A DNA stretch of 64,000 bases from Akkermansiaceae bacterium UBA2381 (GCA_002344215.1 DDSV01000018.1:22234-86233), one strand, 5' to 3'; counted from the first letter of the stretch, positions 52,370-61,760 are shown. The notes: generated by a model not told the origin, from the sequence alone. Program-made: numbers and translations.

Positions 52370-53764
52370 TCAAATGTGGACGGCATGCCCGAAGGCATCA
52401 CCGGCCGCCTCATGAATGGCTTCCGCAAGCGTCGGGTGTGCGTGAATGGTCGCTTCGATCTCTTCGTTGGTCGCTTCGAGATTCATCGCGAGACCCATCT
52501 CCGCAATGAGCTCGGTTGCTCCGGCCCCGATGATGTGCGCACCGAGAATCTCTCCGTGTTTCTTGTCGAAGATGATCTTCACAAAACCTTCCGCGTCCGC
52601 CACCGCAAGAGCTCGTCCGCTCGCCGCGAAGGGGAACTTGCCGACACGGTAGTCGAGCTTCTTCTCCTTGCAGGCGTCTTCGGTGAGACCGACAGAGGCG
52701 ACTTCGGGATGGCAATAGGTGCATCCCGGGAAAAGGGTGACCTTCTTCGGTTTTGCCTTGGGATCGAACATTCCCTCAACCGCCTGGGTGGCCTCGTAGC
52801 TGGCGACATGAGCGAGCCAGGGGGGCCCGATGATGTCTCCTGCCGCATAGACGTTGGGAAGGTTTGTCTGGTAGCGGGCATCAGTCTCGATGTATCCGCG
52901 ATCGGTCAGCTTGAGCTGTTCGGCGTTCTTCGGAAGGACGGGGGCGACTCCGACGGCAACGAGACAGACCTCGGCTTCGACGGTCTGCTGATCACCGCCG
53001 GCGGCGGGTTCGATCGTGAGACGGACACCATGCTCAGTGGTCTCGGCTGCAGCTGTTTTCGTCGAGGTATGGAATTTAATCCCGTGCTTCGTGAGGGATT
53101 TTTGGAGAGCGGCACTGACTTCCGAGTCCTCGACCGGGAGAATGCGGTCCATCATTTCGATGACCGTCACTTCGGTACCGTAGGAGCTGTAGAAATAGGC
53201 GAACTCGATCCCGATCGCACCGGCCCCGATGATGACCATGGACTTGGGCTGCTTCGTGAGGGTCATCGCGTCTTTGGATCCGATCACCTTCTCCCCGTCG
53301 AAGGGAAGGAAGGGCAGACCGCGCGAAACACAACCGGTCGCAATGAGGACATTCGCCGCCGTGTGGATTTCGCTTTTCCCTTCGGCGTCGATGACCTCGA
53401 CCTTACCGTTGGCGGCGAGACCGCCGGTGCCGCGGATGTAGTCAATCTTGTTCTTCTTAAAGAGGAACTCGATCCCGCCGGCCAGTTTGTCGGAGACCTG
53501 GCGCGAGCGACCGATCACCTTTTCCCAGTCGTAGGAAAGCCCCTCGACATTCAGGCCGAACTCGGCGGCGCGGTGAGAGAGCGTGTGATAAAGCTCGGCA
53601 TTCTTTAGGAGTGCCTTGGTCGGAATACAGCCCCAGTTAAGGCAGGTGCCCCCGGCCCGGTCATTCTCGATACAGGCGACTTTTTTTCCGAGCTGGGCGG
53701 CGCGGATTGCTCCGACGTATCCGCCGGGGCCGCCACCAATGAGAATAAGATCGTACGAAGCCAT
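52370..53764 (-). CDS. lpd: dihydrolipoyl dehydrogenase (E3)
   Basis: This 464-residue FAD enzyme has the disulfide pair C41/C46 in GGTCLNWGCIPTKAL, the FAD and NAD loops GGGPGGYVGAIRAAQ and IGAGAIGIEFAY, and the C-terminal interface motif HAHPTLAEAIHEAA with the catalytic His. It reoxidises the lipoyl groups of E2. It is the last gene of the pyruvate dehydrogenase operon, 18 bases after E2. Confidence 0.96.
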   Translation of the reverse strand: MASYDLILIGGGPGGYVGAIRAAQLGKKVACIENDRAGGTCLNWGCIPTKALLKNAELYHTLSHRAAEFGLNVEGLSYDWEKVIGRSRQVSDKLAGGIEFLFKKNKIDYIRGTGGLAANGKVEVIDAEGKSEIHTAANVLIATGCVSRGLPFLPFDGEKVIGSKDAMTLTKQPKSMVIIGAGAIGIEFAYFYSSYGTEVTVIEMMDRILPVEDSEVSAALQKSLTKHGIKFHTSTKTAAAETTEHGVRLTIEPAAGGDQQTVEAEVCLVAVGVAPVLPKNAEQLKLTDRGYIETDARYQTNLPNVYAAGDIIGPPWLAHVASYEATQAVEGMFDPKAKPKKVTLFPGCTYCHPEVASVGLTEDACKEKKLDYRVGKFPFAASGRALAVADAEGFVKIIFDKKHGEILGAHIIGAGATELIAEMGLAMNLEATNEEIEATIHAHPTLAEAIHEAAGDAFGHAVHI

Positions 53765-53782
53765 GAATGAATTGTGTTTATG

Positions 53783-55066
53783 TTAGGCAATGAGAAGGAC
53801 GGGCGTTTCGAGGAAACGTTTCAACTCCGAAAGGAAGCGGGCACCGACGGCCCCGTCGATGACACGGTGGTCGCAGCTCATCCCGATCCACATGCGCTGA
53901 CCGGCGACGATCTGGTTCTGTGAATTGACGACAGGCTGTTTGGTGATGGTTCCGATGGCGAGGATCGCGGCCTGGGGCGGGTTGATGATCGCGTCGAAGT
54001 TCCCGATTCCGAAGGCACCAAGGTTCGAGATGGTAATCGTGCCTCCCTGCATTTCGGTTGGGGCCAGTTTTTTGTCCTTGGCCCGGCCGGCGAGCTCCTT
54101 CAATTCAGCGGCGAGTTCTTTGATCGACTTCATCTGGGCCGAACGGATCACCGGGGTGACGAGGCCCTCCTCGATCGCGACGGCGACAGAGAGATTGATT
54201 TCTCCATGCTGGAGGATGGCATCACCCTGGAAGGAGGCATTCACCGCCGGAACCGAATCGGTCGCGAGAACGGTCGCGCGCATGATAAAATCGTTCACCG
54301 TGTACTTGGGTCCGCCGTTCGCGGTGCTCGCCGCGTTGACCTGCTCACGCAGATTCATGAGCGGTTCGGTGTCGATCTCGATGTTGAGATAGAAATGGGG
54401 AATCGTCGTCTTGCTCTCGAGAAGTCGCTGGGCGATGACACGGCGCATTCCAGTCAGCGGGATGGTCTGGTCAGGTCGGCTCGCGGGAGCGGGAAGCAGT
54501 CCGAGATTTGACCCGCCCCCACCACCGGCGGGAGCATTTTGGACGTCCTTCTTCACGATGCGTCCGCCGGGACCACTGCCGGTGACACGACGAAGATCGA
54601 CACCCTGCTCTTCTGCGAGCTTGCGGGCTAGAGGAGAGGCTTTGAGGCGTCCACCTGCAGCCGGGGTCGGCTGGGCAGGGGACTTCGCGGCAGGAGCGGA
54701 AGCGGCGACTTTGACTTCTGCGGGCGCTTCCGATTTCACCGCCGCAGGGGTTTCCCCTTTGGCTTCGGCGGGCTTCTCCGCCGACGCGGATGCCGGCGGC
54801 TGGTCGGCGTCGGCCGGTGGCTCCTCACCGGGTTCAAGGATGAGGGCGAGGGAGGCCCCGAGGACGACAGTATCACCCTCCTTCACATAAATCTTGTGGA
54901 GGATACCTTCGTCGAAGGAGGGCATCGTCATCGTCGCTTTGTCGGTTTCGACTTCGGCGATGTCCTCGTCCATGGAGACGGTGTCGCCCTCTTTCTTGAG
55001 CCACTTCACGAGGGTGCCCTCGCTCATCGTGTCGCTCAGTTTGGGCATTTTCAAATAGGCTGCCAT
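53783..55066 (-). CDS. pdhC: pyruvate dehydrogenase E2 (dihydrolipoamide acetyltransferase)
   Basis: This 427-residue protein has one lipoyl domain (about 1-80; K43 in VETDKATM is the lipoylated lysine), a Pro/Ala-rich linker, a peripheral subunit-binding domain (about 155-190; ASPLARKLAEEQGVDL) and the acyltransferase core with SCDHRVIDGA (H400). It takes acetyl from E1 to CoA. The ATG at 55066 begins MAAYLKMPKLSD, the usual start; the long upstream in-frame extension is spurious. Confidence 0.95.
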   Translation of the reverse strand: MAAYLKMPKLSDTMSEGTLVKWLKKEGDTVSMDEDIAEVETDKATMTMPSFDEGILHKIYVKEGDTVVLGASLALILEPGEEPPADADQPPASASAEKPAEAKGETPAAVKSEAPAEVKVAASAPAAKSPAQPTPAAGGRLKASPLARKLAEEQGVDLRRVTGSGPGGRIVKKDVQNAPAGGGGGSNLGLLPAPASRPDQTIPLTGMRRVIAQRLLESKTTIPHFYLNIEIDTEPLMNLREQVNAASTANGGPKYTVNDFIMRATVLATDSVPAVNASFQGDAILQHGEINLSVAVAIEEGLVTPVIRSAQMKSIKELAAELKELAGRAKDKKLAPTEMQGGTITISNLGAFGIGNFDAIINPPQAAILAIGTITKQPVVNSQNQIVAGQRMWIGMSCDHRVIDGAVGARFLSELKRFLETPVLLIA

Positions 55067-55128
55067 AAATTCAGTTTCTGGTCGGAAGGTGAAAAGTAAT
55101 AAGGTCTTGTCGGGCGCGCGCGATGATC

Positions 55129-56124
55129 CTAACAAATCGACAATGCGCGCTCGACGATTTCCTCGGGATTGGGAAGCTGAAGCTTCTCGATCGGAGGACT
55201 GTAAAAGGCGGGAGCATCCGCACTCGTGATCCGGAGCACGGGTGCATCGAGATCGTCGAAACACTGCTCCATGATCATGGAGGAGATCTGGGCACCGACC
55301 CCGCAGAAGGGTTTGTTCTCCTCCACACAAATGGCGCGATGGGTCTTGCGGACCGAGGTCATGATCGCCTCTTCATCGAGCGGACGAATCGAGCGAAGGT
55401 CGAGGACCTCGGCATTGATCTTATATTTCTCCGCGAGGATTTCGGCGGCCGCGAGACAGGTCACGACTGCCCGACCGTGAGCGATGAGGGTGAGGTCGGA
55501 TCCCTCCCGTTTCACCTTCGCTTTGCCGATCGGGACGATCAGTTCGCCATCCTCAAGTTCGTCGTTCGAAGGGACCAGTCCGGTCATCCCGTAGAGCACC
55601 GTGCTCTCCATAAAGTAGACCGGGTCATTGTCGCGGATTGCCGACTTGATGAGACCCTTCGCATCGTGAGCATCGGAGGGGGTCACGACCTTGAGTCCGG
55701 GCATATTGGCAAAGATGTTTTCCGGGGTGTGGGAGTGAGTCGCGCCAACGTTGGTTCCGCCATTTGCGGGACCACGAACCACGATGGGCACATTGATCAA
55801 TCCGCCGGACATGTAGCGACACGCGGCGGCGTTGTTCATCATCTGGTCGAAGGCGACATACGCGAAGCTGAAAAACATCAACTCCATCACCGGACGGATT
55901 CCGAGCATGGAGGCACCAATGCCCATGCCGATGAATCCGGCTTCTGAAATGGGGGCGTCAATGATGCGCTTGTCGCCCCATTTTTTCCAAAGGCCTTCGG
56001 TGACTTTGTAGGCGCCATTGTACTCGGCAACTTCTTCGCCGATGATGACGACATTGTCGTCGTAGGCGAGTTCTTCATCGAGGCCTTCTCGGAGTGCTTC
56101 TCGGTAGGTGATTTCTCGTGGCAT
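55129..56124 (-). CDS. pdhB: pyruvate dehydrogenase E1 beta subunit
   Basis: This 331-residue protein has the start REITYREALREGLDEELAYD, GEEVAEYNGAYKVTEGL and the C-terminal transketolase domain (LDLRSIRPLDEEAIM). It forms the heterotetrameric E1 with pdhA, 62 bases upstream. The ATG at 56124 has no Shine-Dalgarno sequence. Instead it has the hairpin-pyrimidine leader shared with cysA. A longer in-frame start at 56190 would be translated through that leader and is rejected. Confidence 0.95.
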   Translation of the reverse strand: MPREITYREALREGLDEELAYDDNVVIIGEEVAEYNGAYKVTEGLWKKWGDKRIIDAPISEAGFIGMGIGASMLGIRPVMELMFFSFAYVAFDQMMNNAAACRYMSGGLINVPIVVRGPANGGTNVGATHSHTPENIFANMPGLKVVTPSDAHDAKGLIKSAIRDNDPVYFMESTVLYGMTGLVPSNDELEDGELIVPIGKAKVKREGSDLTLIAHGRAVVTCLAAAEILAEKYKINAEVLDLRSIRPLDEEAIMTSVRKTHRAICVEENKPFCGVGAQISSMIMEQCFDDLDAPVLRITSADAPAFYSPPIEKLQLPNPEEIVERALSIC

Positions 56125-56171
56125 GTTGGGACGCGGCAGCCGCCGCAGTAAAAGGTGAAAAAGTGAAAGGT
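56125..56171 (-). promoter_or_regulatory. repeated leader element, copy before pdhB
   Basis: On the minus strand ACCTTTCACTT (56171-56161) and CACCTTTTACT (56157-56147) lead into a hairpin GCGGC/GCCGC (56133-56146, 4-base loop). The ATG follows exactly 8 bases later. The pyrimidine blocks and the 8-base spacing match the cysA copy; this one lies just after the pdhA stop codon. A decayed relative without the hairpin is visible at 55081-55104, upstream of pdhC. Confidence 0.6.
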
Positions 56172-56186
56172 AAAATTTCCCGGCGC

Positions 56187-57272
56187 TCAACCGTGGAAGA
56201 AGTGACGACCGGTGCGTCCGGCGGCGGTGTTGTTATCAACTTCCCAATAGACGTGATCGAAGATTTCGGATTCCTCCGGATAGGGGCTCTTGATGGCAAA
56301 GTCAGCGGCGGCATCCGCCTCGGCACCGGCCTCTTTGTTGATCTCTTTATAATCGTCTTCGGTGATCACGCCTTCGGCGATGAGGGTCGACTTCCAGAAC
56401 TCGATCGGATCGTGTTCGTTCATGTACTTCTGGATCTCCTCTTTAGTGCGATACTTCTCCGCATTCGCATCGGCAACCGAGTGACCCTTGTGACGATAGG
56501 TGAGGATTTCGATGATGCTGGGGCGCGACTCTTTGTGGGCTCGCTCGACAGCCTTCTGCACTCCCGCACGAATTTCATAGAGGCTCACCCCATCGATCTT
56601 GTCCCAGGCCATGTTGTATCCTTCGGCGCGGGCAGCGAGTCCTTCTTTCGGATAAGCGGAAGAACGCACCTGGGAAGTTCCCATGGAGTATCCGTTGTTC
56701 TCGATGATGTAGATCACGGGAAGATCCCAGAGTGAGGCGAGGTTGAGCGACTCATGGTAGGCGCCCTGATTGATTGCACCGTCACCGAGGTAACAGAGGC
56801 AGCATCCTTCGAGTCCTTTGTATTTTACCGCGAAGGCGAGACCGGCTCCGAGCGGAGCCTGACCTCCGACGATCCCGTGTCCACCCCAGTAGTTTTTGTC
56901 GGGAGCAAAGTAGTGCATCGAACCGCCCTTACCTTTCGAACAGCCGGTCGCTTTTCCGAAGAGCTCGGCCATACACTCATCCATTCCCATGCCGACAGCG
57001 AGGGCATGACCATGGTCCCGATAGGCGGTGATAACATGGTCATTATCTCCGAGGAGAGAGATCGTCCCCACGGCGACCGATTCCTGACCAATATATAAGT
57101 GAAGGAAACCTCCGATTGATCCGTTGTGGTAGTGCTTGAGCGAGGTTTGCTCGAACCGTCTGATGCGGACCATAGTCCTCAGCAGATCGATTTTATCCCC
57201 GGCTGAGAGCGACTGATTAATAGGCGCGTCAGCGAAGGCGACAGTTTTTTGGTTTGCGGTTTTTGATGCCAT
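56187..57272 (-). CDS. pdhA: pyruvate dehydrogenase E1 alpha subunit
   Basis: This 361-residue ThDP enzyme has the thiamin-diphosphate motif YLGDGAINQGAYHESLNLASLWDLPVIYI split as GDG...NN, the RYRDHGHALA loop and GGHGIVGGQAPLGAGLAFA. The ATG at 57272 has a GGAGGG 14-20 bases upstream. It is the first gene of the operon and is divergent from mnmG across a 144-base gap that carries a parS site. Confidence 0.95.
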   Translation of the reverse strand: MASKTANQKTVAFADAPINQSLSAGDKIDLLRTMVRIRRFEQTSLKHYHNGSIGGFLHLYIGQESVAVGTISLLGDNDHVITAYRDHGHALAVGMGMDECMAELFGKATGCSKGKGGSMHYFAPDKNYWGGHGIVGGQAPLGAGLAFAVKYKGLEGCCLCYLGDGAINQGAYHESLNLASLWDLPVIYIIENNGYSMGTSQVRSSAYPKEGLAARAEGYNMAWDKIDGVSLYEIRAGVQKAVERAHKESRPSIIEILTYRHKGHSVADANAEKYRTKEEIQKYMNEHDPIEFWKSTLIAEGVITEDDYKEINKEAGAEADAAADFAIKSPYPEESEIFDHVYWEVDNNTAAGRTGRHFFHG

Positions 57273-57385
57273 CACAAAGAAAAAATCCCTCCGGAGTTGG
57301 AAGGCCGCGCACGGTAGCTTAAAGTGCTCCAGAGGGAAACCGGTAAGTGTCCGTTTTTTCCTTTCCCGAGTCAGTTTTCCTCCCT

Positions 57386-57401
57386 TGTTCCACGTGGAAC
57401 A
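57386..57401. other. perfect parS centromere site, intergenic
   Basis: TGTTCCACGTGGAACA is a perfect 16-base palindrome and a full match to the ParB-binding parS sequence used in Pseudomonas and, with small changes, across bacteria. It lies between pdhA and mnmG, 15 bases before the mnmG ATG. A second identical copy lies 782 bases downstream. Confidence 0.88.
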
Positions 57402-57416
57402 TTTCAGATATTCGAG

Positions 57417-59276
57417 ATGTTTGTTTACCCAAAAAAATACGATGTCCTGATCATTGGCGGTGGTCACGCCGGAGTCGAGGCCGCTATGGCTGCAGCACGA
57501 GTTGGCGCTCAGGTAGCCTTGTTCAGCCAGAACCTCGACACGATTGGTCAGATGTCCTGCAACCCGGCAATCGGAGGTCTCGGCAAGGGACACATGGTCC
57601 GGGAGATCGATGCCCTCGGCGGGGTCATGGGATTAAACACGGACGCCACCGGAATTCAGTTCCGCATCCTGAACGCAAAGAAGGGACCGAGCGTTCGGGC
57701 GCCCCGCGCTCAATGCGATAAGAAGGCCTACCAATTCCGGATGAAATGGCTCATCGAGTGTGAGAAGAACATCGATCTTCATCAGGGAAACCTGGCAACG
57801 CTCCTCGTCGAGAATGATCGCGTCATCGGCGCCGAGACAAACCTCGGAGTCCGGGTAGAAACCGCCTCGGTCGTCGTGACCACAGGAACCTTCATGAGAG
57901 GGCTGATGCATGTCGGTCTCCAGAATCAGCAGGGGGGAAGAATGGGCGATTCCGCGTCGACCCTCAGTGACGATCTCAAACGAATCGGATTTGAAGTTCG
58001 GAGATTTAAAACAGGAACACCCTGCCGCCTGAACGGGCGAACGATCGACTTCTCCAAATGTGAAAGACAGGAGGGTGATGAACCCGCCCCGCTCTTCTCG
58101 TTCCGGTCCGGGAGCGAACCCGTCGCCGAAGATGATGTCTTCACCCTGAACCGCTGGTCCGACCCGATGTTCCACGTGGAACAACTTCCCTGCTGGATCA
58201 CTTACACCAACCCACAGACCCACGAAGTCATCCGCGGAAACCTCGACAAGTCTCCGATGTATTCCGGAAAAATCGAAGGCATCGGCCCGCGCTATTGCCC
58301 GTCCATCGAAGACAAGGTCGTCCGCTTTGCGGAAAAGGACAGGCACCAGGTCTTCCTCGAACCGGAGGGACGGCACACCCTCGAGTATTATGTCAACGGA
58401 GTCTCCACCTCCCTCCCGTTTGATGTGCAGTACCAGTTTATCCGATCCATCCCCGGACTGGAAAACGTCGACATCGTCCGCCCCGGCTATGCCGTCGAAT
58501 ACGACTACAGTGTCCCCACCCAGCTCTACCCGACTCTGGAAACCAAACTGGTTGAAGGGCTCTACTTCGCCGGACAGATCAACGGAACCTCAGGATATGA
58601 AGAAGCCGCCGGACAGGGTCTCGTCGCCGGTGCCAACGCTGCCCTTAAAGTCGCCGGTAAACCTCCAATGGTCCTGCAGAGGGACGAGTCCTACATCGGG
58701 GTCATGATTGACGACCTCGTCACCAAGGGAACGGACGAACCCTACCGCATGTTCACCAGTCGGGCCGAACACCGCCTCCTCCTCCGTCACGACAACGCGG
58801 ATCTCCGACTTCACCAAACGGCCAACGACGCCGGCCTCATCACGCCCGATTTCGTTGAAAGCACTCGCGGGAAAATCGAAAAGATGGAGACCCTCCGGAA
58901 GATTCTCGAAACCACCAACACGGCGGAGGGCTCCCTCGCGAAGTGGTTGCGCCGACCGGAATCCGAATGGCGCAGTTTCGATCCTGAGCTTATCGCCTCC
59001 TTCACCGCGGAGATCTGGGAGCTCGTCGAAATCGATGTAAAGTACGAGGGATACATCCGCCGTCAGAATGAGCTGGTCGACAAGACCCGGCGGGCAGACG
59101 AAAAGAAGATCCCCCCCGGAATGAACTACCTCGAAATAAACGGACTTAAAAAGGAGGCTCAGGTAAAACTGCAAAAAGTCCAACCCCTCACCCTTGGACA
59201 AGCCGGAAGAATCAGCGGAATCACTCCGGCTGACATTTCCCTGCTCGCTGTCTGGCTCGAAAGAGGGAGCCGCTGA
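57417..59276 (+). CDS. mnmG: tRNA uridine 5-carboxymethylaminomethyl modification enzyme MnmG (GidA)
   Basis: This 619-residue FAD enzyme has GGGHAGVEAAMAAARVGA (about 15-32), NPAIGGLGKGHMVREIDALGG and the C-terminal helical MnmE-binding region. With MnmE it modifies the wobble uridine of several tRNAs. The ATG at 57417 gives the family start. A parS palindrome is embedded in its coding sequence at 58168-58183. The gene is often near the replication origin and parAB in bacteria, consistent with those sites, although no parA or parB is in this window. Confidence 0.96.
   Translation: MFVYPKKYDVLIIGGGHAGVEAAMAAARVGAQVALFSQNLDTIGQMSCNPAIGGLGKGHMVREIDALGGVMGLNTDATGIQFRILNAKKGPSVRAPRAQCDKKAYQFRMKWLIECEKNIDLHQGNLATLLVENDRVIGAETNLGVRVETASVVVTTGTFMRGLMHVGLQNQQGGRMGDSASTLSDDLKRIGFEVRRFKTGTPCRLNGRTIDFSKCERQEGDEPAPLFSFRSGSEPVAEDDVFTLNRWSDPMFHVEQLPCWITYTNPQTHEVIRGNLDKSPMYSGKIEGIGPRYCPSIEDKVVRFAEKDRHQVFLEPEGRHTLEYYVNGVSTSLPFDVQYQFIRSIPGLENVDIVRPGYAVEYDYSVPTQLYPTLETKLVEGLYFAGQINGTSGYEEAAGQGLVAGANAALKVAGKPPMVLQRDESYIGVMIDDLVTKGTDEPYRMFTSRAEHRLLLRHDNADLRLHQTANDAGLITPDFVESTRGKIEKMETLRKILETTNTAEGSLAKWLRRPESEWRSFDPELIASFTAEIWELVEIDVKYEGYIRRQNELVDKTRRADEKKIPPGMNYLEINGLKKEAQVKLQKVQPLTLGQAGRISGITPADISLLAVWLERGSR
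58168..58183. other. perfect parS centromere site inside mnmG
   Basis: The same 16-base palindrome TGTTCCACGTGGAACA occurs within mnmG and encodes residues in the FHVEQL stretch. Two exact 16-mers within 800 bases are not expected by chance. Confidence 0.88.
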
Positions 59277-60098
59277 ATGATGAAGCTTCGCCTCCCTCAT
59301 CTGCTCCTCCTTGGAGCGGTCTTTTTTACTCCTCCTCTCTCAGGGGAGGACTTCATCATCTTTCCTGGAGACCGGAGCTTTCTACCGAAGAGCTGGATTG
59401 AAGATCCGATCGACGCTTCCATCGAAGCTCTCGCTCCGGAGCTGAAAGCAGAGGCAAATAAGATTCTCGAAAGGGCGATCAAGAAGTATCCCGGAAAGCT
59501 CCTTGAACGATCACTCAAGGGAGTCGCGGTGGTAGGTTCACTTCGCTTCTACGATGTCGGCTACGGAGGCACCTACATGGCGAACTCCCGGCGCATCGTT
59601 CTCGTCTACCGTGAGACTTTTGACGCCATCGGATTTGAGCAACGTTTCCACCACGAACTCTCCTCTCTCCTTCTCAAGCAGAACGAAGATCTCTTCGAGG
59701 CACAGCGGTGGAGTTCGGCAAACAAACCAGACTTCACTTATCGCGCCGCCGGGATCGTCGAAGAACAGAATGGGGATCGCTCGGAAGCCACCCGGGTGCT
59801 TGAGGCCGAACAGAAAAAAACCGGAGGGTCGGGCAGCAGTCTCCTCGCCCTAAACCCGGGCCTCATGAAAGAGGGATTTCTCACCCCGTACAATCAGGTC
59901 TCCATCGAACAGGACTTGAACGAAACCGCCGCGCACCTCTTTACCAATCCGGAACTCTGGCAGCTTTGTCTCCTTCATCCCCGCATTGATCAGAAGGTTC
60001 ATGTCCTTATCGATTTCTATCGCGGACTCGATCCAGCGATGGACCGTCGCTACTTCCGCGAATTGAACGAAGCCCTCCCGAAGTCATCGAAACCATGA
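59277..60098 (+). CDS. secreted protein with degenerate HExxH-like motif
   Basis: This 273-residue protein has a signal peptide (about 1-22) and a segment RFHHELSSLL at 124-132 where a zincin would have HExxH; the second His is Ser130. A Glu (E216) in a later helix NETAAHLF recalls the third zinc ligand of gluzincins. It looks like a zincin relative that may have lost metal binding. It starts directly at the mnmG stop codon and overlaps nadC by four bases, so it is fixed in a housekeeping operon. Confidence 0.6.
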   Translation: MMKLRLPHLLLLGAVFFTPPLSGEDFIIFPGDRSFLPKSWIEDPIDASIEALAPELKAEANKILERAIKKYPGKLLERSLKGVAVVGSLRFYDVGYGGTYMANSRRIVLVYRETFDAIGFEQRFHHELSSLLLKQNEDLFEAQRWSSANKPDFTYRAAGIVEEQNGDRSEATRVLEAEQKKTGGSGSSLLALNPGLMKEGFLTPYNQVSIEQDLNETAAHLFTNPELWQLCLLHPRIDQKVHVLIDFYRGLDPAMDRRYFRELNEALPKSSKP

Positions 60099-60955
60099 AC
60101 CAAATCTCCCTCACTCTGATTACTCTCGCCCTCGAGGAAGACCTGGGAGGAATCGGGGATCTCACCAGCCTGAACTTCGTCGACGAATCACATCGTTCCC
60201 TCGGACGTATCGTCAGCCGGGAGTCGGCTATCGTCTCCGGAACCGAAGTCGCTCGACAGGTCTGCGCCGCCGTCAGCCCGGATCTGCACTTCAGCTCAGT
60301 CATTGCCGACGGAGAGGAAGCAGAGAAGGGACAGGTCGTGGCAGTCCTGCGAGGACCCACCCGTCTCGTCCTCACCGCGGAACGAACCGTCCTCAATTTC
60401 ATGCAGCGACTCTCCGGCATCGCCACGGTCACCCGCACCTATCGGAAAGAGATTTCACACACCGGGGCTAAACTTCTCGATACCCGGAAGACGACCCCCG
60501 GTTGGAGAGAACTCGAAAAGGCCGCCGTCGTTCACGGGGGGGGAACCAACCACCGCATGGGCCTCTATGATGCCATCATGGTGAAAGATAATCACCTCGT
60601 CGCCAACCCCAGCCCGATCGATCTCAAGGCAAAAGTCGAAGAGCTTAAATCCGCGAAACCGAACCTGAAAATTGAAGTCGAAGCCGACCGGATCGATCAG
60701 GTCGCACAGTTTCTTACCATAGACGGAATCGATGTGATCCTCCTCGATAACATGTCGACCACGGAACTTGCACGGGCCGTTTCGATGCGAAACGAGGAGA
60801 ATACAAAGATCCTTCTCGAGGCGAGCGGCGGAGTAAATCTAACCACGATTCGCAGCATTGCCGAAACCGGTGTCGACTTCATTTCCGTGGGAGCTCTCAC
60901 CCATTCAGTTCGATCCATCGACCTCGGTCTGGATCTCTCGGCGGACGATGAGTGA
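60095..60955 (+). CDS. nadC: nicotinate-nucleotide pyrophosphorylase (quinolinate phosphoribosyltransferase)
   Basis: This 286-residue enzyme has ALEEDLGGIGDLTS at the N-terminus, RTVLNFMQRLSGIAT, LDTRKTTPGWRELEKAAV and HRMGLYDAIMVKDNH. It makes nicotinate mononucleotide from quinolinate in NAD synthesis. Its start overlaps the preceding gene by four bases, and its stop overlaps birA by eight. Confidence 0.96.
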   Translation: MNQISLTLITLALEEDLGGIGDLTSLNFVDESHRSLGRIVSRESAIVSGTEVARQVCAAVSPDLHFSSVIADGEEAEKGQVVAVLRGPTRLVLTAERTVLNFMQRLSGIATVTRTYRKEISHTGAKLLDTRKTTPGWRELEKAAVVHGGGTNHRMGLYDAIMVKDNHLVANPSPIDLKAKVEELKSAKPNLKIEVEADRIDQVAQFLTIDGIDVILLDNMSTTELARAVSMRNEENTKILLEASGGVNLTTIRSIAETGVDFISVGALTHSVRSIDLGLDLSADDE

Positions 60956-61760
60956 AAAAATCTACGGAGAAATTGTAAAGGGATGGACTGAAAGCGAGCT
61001 CGCTCGATTCGCTCCACAACAGTTCCATCACTCCACCACAACAGGCTCGACCAACGACGATTTGCTGGCCCTGGCCCGTGCCGGAAAAGCAGGATCTTTT
61101 GACCTGAGATCAACTGATTTTCAAACCAGCGGCCGCGGACGACGCGGAGACCGATGGGAGGCAACACCCGGTCGTAACCTTCTTTTTTCAATCGCCCTCC
61201 CCCTTACGATGGAGCGCGAAAACTGGTCGCGTCTCCCTCACCTTACCGCCTCCCTCGTCGGATCTGCGATCGAGGGAATCCTCGGACCCGGTCATTCCCT
61301 CCAGGCAAAGTGGCCCAATGATCTCCTCTTTCACGGGAAGAAACTCGCGGGTATCCTCGTGGAAATCGCGATGACTTCTCAACCGGTTGCCGTCGTGGGA
61401 ATCGGGATCAACGTGAATCTCCGCCGCGCGGAGCTTCCTCCCGAACTCCGGGAAACCGCCACCTCGATCTATGAAATTCTCGAGTGCGAATCGAGCCGAT
61501 GGTTTCTCCTCGGATTGATTCTGGATGGATTCCTGAAACAGTTTCCCTCCTCGATCATCGACTTCGATCCCACCCTAAAGTGGATGACCTCGAGGGACTT
61601 TCTGATCGGCAAAGAACTCGAGATTCGAAGTGGTCTCCATTCATATAAGGGGACCGGCGCAGGACTTGGCCCGGGAGGGGAGTTGCTTCTGAAAACCGAC
61701 GATGGCCGACAGATCGTTATCGTCAGCGCCGAGGAAATCCGCTGGAACCGGGAGGCCTGA
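60948..61760 (+). CDS. birA: biotin--protein ligase (no DNA-binding domain)
   Basis: This 270-residue ligase has the biotin loop SGRGRRGDRWEA, KWPNDLLFHGKKLAGILVE and GIGINVN. The N-terminal winged helix of E. coli BirA is absent, so it is a class-I enzyme without repressor function. It ends the mnmG-nadC-birA operon. The C-terminal cap domain ends near the stop. Confidence 0.93.
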   Translation: MSEKIYGEIVKGWTESELARFAPQQFHHSTTTGSTNDDLLALARAGKAGSFDLRSTDFQTSGRGRRGDRWEATPGRNLLFSIALPLTMERENWSRLPHLTASLVGSAIEGILGPGHSLQAKWPNDLLFHGKKLAGILVEIAMTSQPVAVVGIGINVNLRRAELPPELRETATSIYEILECESSRWFLLGLILDGFLKQFPSSIIDFDPTLKWMTSRDFLIGKELEIRSGLHSYKGTGAGLGPGGELLLKTDDGRQIVIVSAEEIRWNREA

